Made by a program: the position numbers and the translations under genes. This document shows, piece after piece, positions 24,315 through 35,195 of a stretch of 64,000 nucleotides of DNA. This DNA comes from Orthonyx spaldingii (lineage: Eukaryota; Chordata; Aves; Passeriformes; Orthonychidae): contig VZTJ01003242.1 of the NCBI GenBank assembly GCA_013397795.1, positions 271,479-335,478 on the forward strand. Reading direction: 5' to 3'. Position 1 is the first letter of the stretch, and every line of letters starts with the position of its first letter. The notes under the pieces were generated by a model. It was not told where the DNA came from. It saw only the letters and a list, made by a program, of their open reading frames with translations, and made no database searches.

Positions 24315-24897
24315 GTCACAGAATTCACAGAATCACAGAACAGGTAAGGTTGGAAGAGACCACTGGAGGTCATCTGGTCCAGCCTCCCTGCTCAAGTAAA
24401 ATCCTATAGACCATATTCAGGATTTTGTCCAGGCATCTTTTGAATATCTCCAGCAAAGGAGACTTCATAACCTCTCTGGACAATCTGTTCCAGTGTACTG
24501 TCACTTGCACAGTAAAGAAGTTCTTCCTCATATTCATGTGGAACTTCCTGAGTATCATTTTCTGCTTGTTGCCTCTGTCCTATTGTTTGGCACCACTGAG
24601 AAGAGTCTGCCTCCATCCTCTTCTCTCAGTCTTCTCCAGGCTAAACAGGACAAGTTCCCTCAAATTTTCCACATAAATGAAATGCTTCTGTCTACAACCA
24701 TCTTCAATACAATACCTGTGTTAGAGAATCAAGAATCTCCATGTGTCTCGTACTGAGAAACCCAGAACTGGACAAAAAACTCCAGGTGAGGCCTCATCAG
24801 AAAAGGAAAGGTTCAACTCCTCAACCTTCTGGCAATGTTGTTCCTAATACATGTCAGGATACCACTGGCCTTCTTGGTCAGGTTCGGGTGAGCAAAA
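24315..24897 (-). mobile_element. CR1 LINE, 3' part, diverged subfamily
   Basis: The plus strand begins with complemented terminal octamers (CACAGAATCACAGAA), then GGTTGGAAGAGACCACTGGA. It continues through the complement of the 3' region and of the ORF2 C-terminus (CCAGAACTGGACAAAAAACT, then CCACTGGCCTTCTTGGTCAG). The wording GAGACCACTGGAGGTCATCT differs from the other copies, suggesting another CR1 subfamily. It is 5'-truncated near 24897, with many substitutions and small deletions. Confidence 0.9.
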
Positions 24898-27800
24898 GGT
24901 CTCTACAGCTCTTGAATAGCAAGAAGAAAAACACGTAGTACCAGTCTAATTGCCATCATTGCCACCAACTCCCCTGATTTTCTTCTAGAACTATGCTACG
25001 ATGCTTCAGCCCAAACAATTTTTAAAAAGTTGTCTGTTGTTTGAGTTTTTGCTGAGACTTTCCAGAACAGTAGTAATTTGTTAATGCTCTTTATGCAGGC
25101 TGCAGGTAGTCTCCAAAGGAAGGGGGGTGGAACTCCTAGTCAAGTTTATGCACACTGCCAAATAACTTCAGAACAAAAAAAATTCATCACACTTACAATA
25201 ACCCCAATTCCAGTCACTTGTACTTTTTCTTTAGTTGCATTTTATAAGATCATTAGACCTACCTTTGATTTTTACCCATGAAACTTGAAGCCTGACTTCT
25301 AAATTAGTCTGGAAATTGTTTGACTGAGAAAGGCATTACTGAACATAAAACATTTTCCCTCACCTCTTACCTTTATGTGTGTAGTGTGTAAACTGATGTG
25401 AAACATAAAACATAAATTCTCATTCTGTTGTTTTTCATTCCTAGTAATTCCACACATAAATACTCTTCATTATTTGCTTGACCCACCCCTTTTCTTAGCC
25501 TATCGACATTTGAACCCTACATTTTTTCAATTAAGTTGTAAGTGAAGATGGAGGATGCCTTCAAGTATGGGAAATATTATCCCAAGGTCAGCAGTTTTCT
25601 CCCTGATGAATTGTCCACTCAATTCTTTAAATACAGCAAAATAAAGGCTTGAGATCAATGGATTAAATATTTTAAGTTTGCTTTACTGTCTGAAATTTTG
25701 AACCCTCATCTTCCTTCAAAATCAGAATGAGTATGTTTGAGTGAAAAATCCTTCTTTGTGAAATATTAATGGTAAGGACATAGTACACATTTATGAAAGT
25801 GATACAGGCCAGGTTCCTGTGGTTAAAAAAGTATTGAAACTTACAGTCATCATTTCATAAATGGTGCCAGTGTTTGAATGTCATTCACCAGGGAGTTATG
25901 ATTCACATCTCTTTTCAATACATTTTGCTCTGTTGGCAACATAAGAAACCTGTGGAACTGCAGGACTTCTTTTTCACACAATTCACTGAAATTGCCTTTG
26001 AAAACACATGCACAAGGTGCACAAAAATGGTCTTTTATTTTGCAGTTGTGGCTCAGATGGAAATTCAGAATGGATACCACATAAATTCTTAGAAAATAAT
26101 CTCGGCAAGTACTTGGTCTTCTTTTTAAATATCAATAGCAATTTTGTTTTATGTAATAATTAAATAATTAAAATAAAATTAAAATTATAACAATATTTTT
26201 ATATTATAATTAAATAAAATACAAGAGATTAGATTTAGTTCAAAATAACCACCTCTATGCTTTTACTATGTAAGTATTTCTCTTGACAGCGATTTTCTGG
26301 CTTCCCTAGACCAGGGAAGCTATTTGGAGATATAATATTTGTCTGGATAAAGGACTTTTTTCCTTCCAAAACAGTTATGAAACTGTGTTTCCACTTAATC
26401 CTGTCAACTTGTTTTTTTTTTCTGAATTACGTCACCCATCATCTACTCTAATGTCTCCCTATGGGTGTCCCCAGTATGTTGTGGGGGCCACAAAAACCCA
26501 TTGCAGGACTGCAGTGGGTTCTGTAAACTGAAAATTCTTGATTCATAAATCCCTACTGGTACTTTCTTGTTCAGGTTCTGTTACTCATTTTTATTGGTCT
26601 CAGAATGGAATAAGAATGGATTATGGGCTCACAATAAATTATGGAGTTAAAATACCAAATGGGTCTTTAGCATAACTTCAGTACCACATACCACAGTTTG
26701 ACCAGCTCATTCATGAGATAAACCTACTTTTATAAACAGCATTTAATGTGGTCACTGTGCCACTCAGATGTGTATTCAAAGAGTCCCAAAAGCTTTTTAT
26801 TTTCTTCTTTCTCAGTCTTAAATGTTATCCAAAGTCTTTGAGCTTCTGGGCTTGACATAACTGTGCACATTTCAGGTGTTTCTTCCAGCAGTCCCTGTGG
26901 TTCTGAAGATATTTTCCATGCTGCTTTAATGGGTGACATTTCTCTGTAAGATTTTCTCGAACATAACCTGTAGCAAATAATTGCTCCATCTTTGGTCTCA
27001 TACAACTTCTGACAATGTGTAAATGTTCAGAAAGCAATTAGTAGTCACGTTTGGCAGGAAGGAAGGGAATAGAGCTTACTGTTGACTACATAAACAGATA
27101 AAGTCAACTGTTTGAGTTTGTTGAAGCTTATGGAAGCATCTCACCTCACAAATAGACATGCTTAGCGTTGCATTAGATGTTAGCACAGACATTCATTGTT
27201 ATTCCGTCTTGTAGGAACATTAAATCAGCCTTGAAAATTGTCAGAAAAATTTATTGACCCTAGCCCTGAAGACTCATGTTGTATGCTTTTGACTCTGAAA
27301 ATAGATTTCCTATCAACATCTAATATGACATTATAATTTTGATACCTTTCTATTCATTGAGTTTCTGGAAAAACCTTTCCATTATAAGCCCTCTATCCAA
27401 AGTCTTAATGTTGAAAAAAAAAGTAAAATAAATAGAAGCTTAAGAACATTCTTTTTAAAATAAGACAGTTTTAATATAATAGTTTTAAATCAGGTCTTAT
27501 GACATTTGTGATGTGCTTCTTCAAATTTTGTCACTTATGTTGTCAACATCATACAATCTACCTATTTTATCTTCTGACCTGACTGCAGATAAAGTATTTT
27601 TTCCTTACATCTTTAGTAATTATACATATATGCAAATATACCTACACACTTTTTTTTAGCAATCATATGCTGTTTTGTCTTTGAAAAAGATGCTCACTGA
27701 AAAATTTTAATGGCCATTCTGAGTCAACACTGATAAAAACACAAAATTCAATACAAAAATATCAATTTTAATCTGGATTATCTGGATTTGATGACTAATG

Positions 27801-29927
27801 TGTTGAATGGAAGATGCTGTCATATCAAAAATACTGTAGTGAGATAGAAAAAAAAAAACAGATGAAAAGAGTTTCTGTAAAGAACAGCTAGAGGAATGTT
27901 GTTGAGGATTTCAGGAAGGACAAATGTTTGATGACAAGATATCCTGGAGTCTAACGGTGTTTCTTGAAATTAAAGAAAGAAGTTATTTCAACTCTGTAGT
28001 GAGATTGGAATCACATATTTGCTGGATGGGTTTGTGAAGCATCATTTTACCCTCTCCATTTGGTCAACCATCAAGGTAGATCAGCCTACTCTCTATGGAT
28101 ATTATAACTTTTTTTGCTTATTCCCTGTGCAGGCAGCCTGTGATATGCTTGACCATCTTCCTCAGATAGCATGGGACACAATTCCAATTAATTTTATAGC
28201 TTTGAATTGGAGTTCTAGCAGTTCTCAGAACTACTTGGATTTTCTGGTCGTCTTTTATTGGTTTTTAGAGGGATTTTTTTCTGACATAGGCAAATTAAGC
28301 CTGCTTCATTTTTTTCCTGAAACAAAGGGAGATTGATGGCTTGTTGGCCAAACATGTCATCCTCATCTCAGGCATTACTTTTGTTTCTTTTTTTGTTCTC
28401 TCTCTTTCCTATTTTGTAATCCTAAGGATAGGAATAATTTGGGATAACTGGGATTTTTTTTTTCCAGCTAAATTCTATGCTCCTTTGGGAATCTTTCTGA
28501 TCTCCTAGCATTTTTTTAACTATTTCAGTGCAGTGTCATTCCTGGTGAGTCTGAAGATCTGACACATTTTGATTCATTTGTGCTTTCTTCATCCTTCTAA
28601 TACACTTGAAAGACATTCTTTTCTTCCCCTCCCCTTTCCAATTTATTAACTGCTGGCACTTTTGCCTGATGTGTTTGGCTTTGGGGCAGAAGCTGTTCTT
28701 CTGTTCAGAGTATCTTAAGTACTGCGTCTGGCTGCTCTGCCAGTGTTAATTGTGGTTTTGACTACCATACTTTCCACTGCACCTGTTTCTGACTTAATTA
28801 ATAAATGCTCCATTTGTTTCCAGAGTAGTAGTACATTCATCTTCAGCTGCAGTGCCTTCTCCTTTTTCCATTAAAAATTTCTCTGTGTTAATCATGCTCT
28901 TATCAACCCTCTCTTCATACTGTGCACAGTTTTCTGGCATGTGACAGCTCCTGCTCAGTTTTACTTTTGATGGATCTTCTTGCAACCTTTCCATTTTTTT
29001 TTTTTTTTAAATTTTCCGAGATGTCAGACAGCCACTTACCTTTTGAAAATGGCCACAGCAGACAAACTTGCATGGTGTCACATTGGTTTATACTCAGAGC
29101 CTCACTCTCCTGGCTGTTTTAGTCCCTTTGTGTTATTGGTTGCATCAATGGTATAAGACCATTGCTTCTCTCCCTTAATCCTTCAGGCAAAAGACTGGTG
29201 ATCTTTATTCTCAAGAAATTGAAGATCATCTATTAATTTTTAATTCTGTACCTTTCCAACAACCTGTGAGATGTGGCCCAGGATCTCAATGATTATAGGG
29301 TGTCTTTGCATGCTATCCTTAATCTTTCAAGATTTTAAGACTGATTTTATAACTTTAAAGACTAAACAAATTTTCTGTTCAACAATAAACTTTCTACTCA
29401 CCATAACAGCATTTTTTTCTTACAGTCATTACATTAAGTTTCTGACTATATATTTATATTTCATCAATATACAGTATTAATTTCTTTCATCCTTATTTGC
29501 AATCTTTTTATATTTACCCTTTCTGCCAGAGTTGAATGAAAATTATTAAACCTGCCATGCTCTTCAGAATAAAATATCCTGGGTAAATAAAGCATGAACA
29601 GCTTCCATATTCTTTTTTTTATTTGGTATTCCCTTCTTGCTGGTAGAAAATAAATTGAATATTGAATATTCTACTTTATTGGATATTAAAGTAGATCCAA
29701 TCAGATTTGAATCACTCCAGCCTTCTCCTCTACAGCAAAGGCATCTGACAGAAATCTTGTTCCAGTGTCAAATACCAATCTGTTTGTCATTAGTTCTCAT
29801 CTGAACTGCTCACAATGGGCGTAAGTAACAAAATTTCCTCTATAGTTCAACTAGTAGAAGTACTTTCATATGCCTGACTTTGACTTGGCACACAGAAAAC
29901 AACTTGTCACCAGTGTCCTCTCCCAGG
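24898..29927. other. Unique AT-rich DNA, no gene seen
   Basis: A low-complexity A/T patch runs from about 26150 to 26222. A minus-strand frame of 91 codons (26730-27005), overlapped by a second open frame, follows an AG but has no recognisable domain. The plus-strand 105-codon frame at 28019-28336 is hydrophobic and unremarkable. A small palindromic arrangement (CTACTTT...AAAGTAG) lies near 29668-29691. Confidence 0.55.
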
Positions 29928-30080
29928 CATAGAATCATAGAATGCTTTGTGTTGAACAGAACCTTTACAGACCATCCAGTTCCCACCCCACTGCCATGGA
30001 CAGGGACACCTTCCACTAGAACAGATTTCTCAAAGCCCCATCCAGCCTTGTCTTGAACAGTTCCAGGGACAGAGCACAAT
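29928..30080 (-). mobile_element. CR1 LINE 3'-end fragment
   Basis: The plus strand starts with CATAGAATCATAGAATGC, the complement of the CR1 octamer tail, and continues with CACTGCCATGGACAGGGACA and AGCCCCATCCAGCCTTGTCT, the complement of the standard 3' region. It ends by about 30080. It is a heavily 5'-truncated copy. Confidence 0.92.
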
Positions 30081-31380
30081 ACTGGCGGTACCAAGGAATC
30101 CTACCTGAGAAATCATATTGTTAATTCTTTTAACAGGACTCTTAATCTTCAATTTTTGTCTTCCTTGGCCTTTACAGGTGATCTAATATTGGTTTTATCT
30201 ATTTAATGTGGGACTCTTGCTGATACCTTTTTTCTTTTAGGATCACTCCTGTGCTTCAAATCTGGAAGATAAACCCCTCTCTCATGGCTGTTGCCTCCTC
30301 CATCGTTTTTTCTTTTCAGGTGTGCAAGCTAATTAATTCAAGCCTTGTCAGCCACATATCTCCAAGTCCTTCCAGTCTACTTAAACCCTTCCTTTCCTGT
30401 CAATAAAGAGGAATGTATTTCATCCAATATTTTTTACCTATAAACTGACTTTAATCTTGAAAGGTGCAGCATGTCAGTAAATCCTGTCATCCTCAACAAG
30501 CCCAGCTGATTCTAGTGGGCTTTACACTTCACAAATGTAAGCTTCAGATTTCATGGGGCTTGGTGAAGATCTGTGCTTACCTAAGATGGCATTGTCCCTC
30601 ACATCATGCTGAGCTAAATGGCATTTGGTTTATAGCACAAACCTGAGAATTTTGAAAGTCCAATTTTGTATTTTTTTCACTTGAACTAAAAATATATGCT
30701 AAAAGAAGAGATTCTTCTGTGTAATACCTGGGTAGAGTCATTTAATCAGACAGAATCTATGGAGAAAGAAGAGCAGGAAGATAGCTTTGATTTCATTCCT
30801 CACACTCTCCATGTCTGATCCAACAGCTGTCAAACTCTTTTGTAAGACAGGAACACTTAAAATTTGATATTTAAGCAGACACTCCCAGGGATGAAACAAT
30901 ACCTTTGCTAACACACACTTGTTCTGTCATTCAATCCCATTTTAAAGTATCCAAAGTTCAGAAAAATCCATCAACCTTAAACAAGTGTGATGAGACAAAA
31001 GATCTGGCCTGGTAATGAACCCTTAAATCCTACTAACAAAAGCATAAGGAGAGAGAAAGTACAGAGAATTAGCATAGATTCCCTGTGCCTGTTCTAAATT
31101 TTGCTTATAAGTGTTGTATTAAACATTTAAAAGTACACTTTAAAAAATGCATGGAGCTTTCACAGCAAAATTCTCAGTGACACTAATGGGCATCACGTGA
31201 TTTATTTCCCACACACAGCTTTGAATATCCATTCTGTTCTGTCCTATACATTTTCTTCTGCCAGTGTCATCATTACAACATCTCAGCACCTTCCAGTAGT
31301 GTTGCAAACTGTTAGTCATATTTTCCATGAGTGACTTGTTCTTTTCCATATGATCTTACTTTTAAATTTCTTTAAATTAA
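30081..31380. other. Unique DNA, no gene seen
   Basis: No repeat family, exon or RNA gene recognised. Short frames at 30464-30646 and 31140-31349 have no support. Confidence 0.55.
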
Positions 31381-31653
31381 TTCCTTCCTTCCTTCCTTCC
31401 TTCCTTCCTTCCTTCCTTCCTTCCTTCCCTCCTTCCTTCCTTCCTTCCNNNNNNNNNNNNNNNNNNNNNNNNNNNNNNNNNNNNNNNNNNNNNNNNNNNN
31501 NNNNNNNNNNNNNNNNNNNNNNNNNNNNNTTCCTTCCTTCCTTCCTTCCTTCCTCTCTTCCTTCCTTCCTTCCTTCCTTCCTTCCTTCCTCTCTTCCTTC
31601 CTCTCTTCCTTCCTTCCTTTCTCTCTTCCTTTCTCTCTCTCTTTCTCTCTTTT

Positions 31654-31684
<31 letters not shown>

Positions 31685-31692
31685 TTCTTTCA
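31381..31692. repeat. TTCC/CT microsatellite with an 81-base assembly gap
   Basis: An almost pure (TTCC)n array from 31381 runs into Ns (31449-31529), continues as (TTCC)n with TCTC interruptions to about 31610, then becomes CT/CTTT-rich to 31692. One strand is wholly pyrimidine over more than 230 sequenced bases. The long frames through it on both strands are products of the tetranucleotide (Leu-Pro-Ser repeats one way, Glu-Gly-Arg-Lys the other). The true array length is unknown because of the gap. Confidence 0.97.
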
Positions 31693-33097
31693 TTGGCCAG
31701 ACTTATACCTTTTCACTGAAGTTCATAAAAAACTCACGTCATGTAACGTTTATGAATGTGCAATTTGTTAGAGGAAAATTTTATCTTAAAATCAATGAGA
31801 TTTTAAAAATCTACTTTTTCCCTATGTAGCAAACTCAAATACTAAGAAGAAAATAAAACCATCTTTTAAAAGATATTACAAAAGATAGTTTTTTGAAAAG
31901 AAATTAGTGTGGGGTGGTTAGAAACAGCATATCAGCATACAACAACACCCCAGTGTTAAAATATTGAGTTTACATACTGGAATATTATTGACTGAGTTTT
32001 AGCAGAACTTGTATATTATAAAAATTTCAGCCATCATTTGTCTGATATGCATGGACAAGTCCTATAGCACAGACTGTCAATGTAGCCTTGAGACTGAGGT
32101 CTAGAACTATTAATAAGATTTTAATCTTTCATTACCTAAGGTGTTCAATGACATTTTGCTTTGCTGTGAAGAAGCTGGGCAATTTATAGAATTTGCATCC
32201 TCCTGGAAATAAAACTAAAAGGGTACTCACAACAACAAGATCACAACCATACTTAGTCTGAGAAAGTCTAAATATTTACCTCATTACAGGGGAAGAACAG
32301 GAAGAATTTAGTAGTCAATATGGGTAATAGAGTAAGAAAGCAGAAAAGATGTGCATACCTTAGATGACATATTTTGTGAATTTAGAGAGAGATTTTTTTT
32401 CCTGGCACCAGGGTGATAGCCTCTTTCCCAGCCCCAATACCACAGCATCAGTAACAATAAAATCCTGAGCTCTCGGCACCTCCAAAAATATGGTGGTGAG
32501 CAAGTAACCCATGGAAATCCAGCCTGGCATTTAAGATGTGGAAATGAAGCACTTCTGGAACTGCACAGGTAAAGAGATTTTTTTTCAGCAAAATGACCAC
32601 CTTTCAGACCCTCACAAGTCTTCTGTCAAGGGTTAGGTGACCAAAGCTGAAAAATAAAGTAAATTACTTCCAACATGAAGTGTCAGTTCATGTGCATCAA
32701 ACAGACAAAAAGATATTTTCTCTCTCTTTATTCAGGGGATGTAAATTGTGCTTTAGAAGCAAAGATTTCTCTGCCTGGTGCAATGGAAAAGAATCCAGAA
32801 CTTTTAAACCCAGGGAGCCTTTGAAAGCTATTTTTAAAATTGGTTTTTCCTTCAGGGTTCTACTGAGCTTAATGAACGTAGTGGGCTTGGCAGGGAGTCC
32901 TGCTGGCTCGTGCAGCCTGTGGGAAGTGGGGTTACTCTGGAGCTCATCCATCTCCACGTCACATCTCAAAGCAGCAGCTCTACCAGATGTGCTAATGGAG
33001 CAGTTCTGCCAGTCCAGTTGATAAGCACTTACATTTTTAAATTCTTTGCCTGCTAAATTACCCCTGTACACTTAAAGCTACACACTCACACACACCA

Positions 33098-33120
33098 CCC
33101 CCCCCCCCCCCCCCCCCCCC
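33098..33120. repeat. Run of 23 C
   Basis: An uninterrupted homopolymer of 23 C preceded by a short CA-rich segment (33082-33097). The minus strand is a G-run able to form G-quadruplexes. The length is likely to be unreliable in the assembly. Confidence 0.97.
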
Positions 33121-34924
33121 AACATGCTAACAGGCAAGTCATCTACAAGCCTAGCAAGCATAATAGTGTGCAGATGAAGGCTGCTCAAGCCATTTGCACA
33201 TTCCTCGTAAATCCCAGTTCAGAGTAGGCATTTCATTAAATCTGTATTGAAAATGTCTCCTTCACAGAAAGAGTTTGTGTAACTATTTCTAACAGCATTG
33301 CTACTCCTGCTGTTTGAATTCACAGACTGATATGTTGCAAGTTGAATGGCTAAGAAGAAGGCTTACCTTGCTATATTAAAATGGAATATAGAAATGCAAG
33401 AAAACCCCTTTAAAAAAAAAAAAAAGCACCAAGAAGTTTACTAGGTCCTGTAAAAGCCATTAAAAGTTTCTAAAAACTTTACTCTGTAAGATTTTAAATT
33501 CTCACCAAAACTAAGCAAATCAGTAGAAATTAATATTAAATATATTTTTACTCTTACAAGAAAATAGAGCATTGATTGAAAAGGTCACATCCAGGAAGGC
33601 AAAAAGGTGCCATTGTCTGCCCCAGAGCTGAACGTAGGAAGTATATTATTATTTACTTATAGAAATTACTGTGCTATTGGTACAAACCCATTTGATCTCC
33701 ATCTGTAAGCTCAACAAGTCTGCTTGTCCTCTCAAGTTCCCTTGCTGCTAACTTGCCCTTTAGTTAAACTTCTCTAGGACTTGAAGGAGAAAATGTGTAT
33801 GAGCTTGACATGTCTCTAGTGGAATCGATATCAATATTTTCACTGATTTCATTGGAGAACAATCAGGCCTTATGATATACTAAAAAACCTAATCAGGAAA
33901 TTTATAAAAACAGCTGTGGACTATGAAGAGTCATATAGGTTCAGGGACGGTCCAGTAATATCCCAAAAGAGATTTAAACTCCAGCCTGAAATTGTGGAGG
34001 CGTTGTTTCCCTCTGCCTTTTCCCTTGATTGTGGGAGTGTTTTAAAGGTTTGGTCTTGACAGCATAGGTTGCAAAGCTGGAAAACCACAGCTATGTAGGG
34101 GGCAATACTGATATCTAAACTTGTGGCATCTATTGATTAACATAACTATCCCTGAGTTTTCTTAATATCTCTTTATTGCCTGTTCCTACATTAATGCTTG
34201 ACAAACACAGAGAAGAAACCTAATTTATGTGTTTCCAATGGATAGGCTTCAGAAGCATACAAATGTACACAAAGTGTTTCAGTATGGCATTTTCTCAGTG
34301 TCGCTTCTGTAGGAACACCTAATATGCCACTGCAGATTACAGACTAAAACGACTGGAGAGGAGTGCAGCCCAAGCCAATGCCTGAGAACACAGACTGCTT
34401 TCATAAACCTTTTCTGTGACTCCTGCTTTGGGTTCCAGCCTTTGCATTTTTTAGTTTAACATGGTTTCACTGGAGTATGAACCCAAGAGATTGCAGAGCT
34501 AGGAGACCTTTGAATAATGGGAAGAGGTGAACTGAAAAATTGGATTTCTTCAAGCTTCATGGTCCAAGTGCTCAACCTAAACCTAAGCAGCCATATTTAT
34601 CTCCCCACCCAGCCTCCCTTCTTTATATCCATTGCTACAGATGGTCAAAATACTTTGTTAGACACTGAATTTTTTCAGTTTCAAAACCCAACAAGTTGCA
34701 GGCTCTATAACTTTTGAGGAGTGAAAATTAGTCATTTTGGTCTCACAGGCAAAGAGCTTTGAAGATTATATGACTTGAGTAGCAGCAGCAAGACAGTTCA
34801 TAAAAATGCTAATGTCTAGCCTTCTATTTTAAACATAATAATAATTAGCTCACTGAAACATCCAGGCTTGGTGAGGGAGAAGGGAAGAGAAGGTTTGGGG
34901 GCTTATTTTTGTCTTTTTTTTAGT

Positions 34925-34965
34925 GATAGTCCAACACTTGAATAGCGATAGTCCAATACTTGAAT
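34925..34965. repeat. 22-bp imperfect tandem duplication
   Basis: GATAGTCCAACACTTGAAT is followed 22 bases later by GATAGTCCAATACTTGAAT, a one-base difference in 19. A small slippage or repair duplication. Confidence 0.9.
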
Positions 34966-35054
34966 TGTGTTGAAAAATCAGATCTGTGGAAAATTACCCT
35001 GATATTTAGTGTTCTGACTGGCTGAAGGGAACTTAGACACTAATGAATCCAACC

Positions 35055-35195
35055 ATTTGCCACATCCACATGTTTTTTGAATACTTCCAAGGATGGTGAT
35101 TCTACCACTTCCCTGAGCAGTCTGTTCCAATGCCTGACTACCCTTCCAACGAAGAATTTTTTTTCTGCATATCTAATCAACACCTCCTATGATAG
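35055..35195 (-). mobile_element. CR1 LINE fragment
   Basis: The plus strand carries the complement of the CR1 3' region: ACTTCCAAGGATGGTGATTC, then CCACTTCCCTGAGCAGTCTG and TTCCAATGCCTGACTACCCT. The terminal octamers at the low-coordinate end are not recognisable and the 5' side ends near 35195. An old, much diverged piece. Confidence 0.82.

Larger units (their letters stand above)
31693..35054. other. Unique DNA with a poly-C run and a stretch open on both strands
   Basis: The part 32680-33071 is free of stops for over 110 codons in one frame on each strand and is richer in GC than its surroundings, but I recognise no domain. It ends just before a CA-rich patch and the C-run at 33098-33120. 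A 22-bp imperfect tandem duplication lies at 34925-34965. Confidence 0.5.

Noticed and set aside
26730..27037. Two overlapping minus-strand frames (91 and 70 codons) after an AG, considered as an exon
   Set aside because: Both frames are equally open, the acceptor has a weak pyrimidine tract, and no domain was recognised.
31316..31829. Long frames on both strands (125 and 159 codons) through the TTCC tract
   Set aside because: They are translations of a tetranucleotide repeat and of the N gap; no protein is implied.
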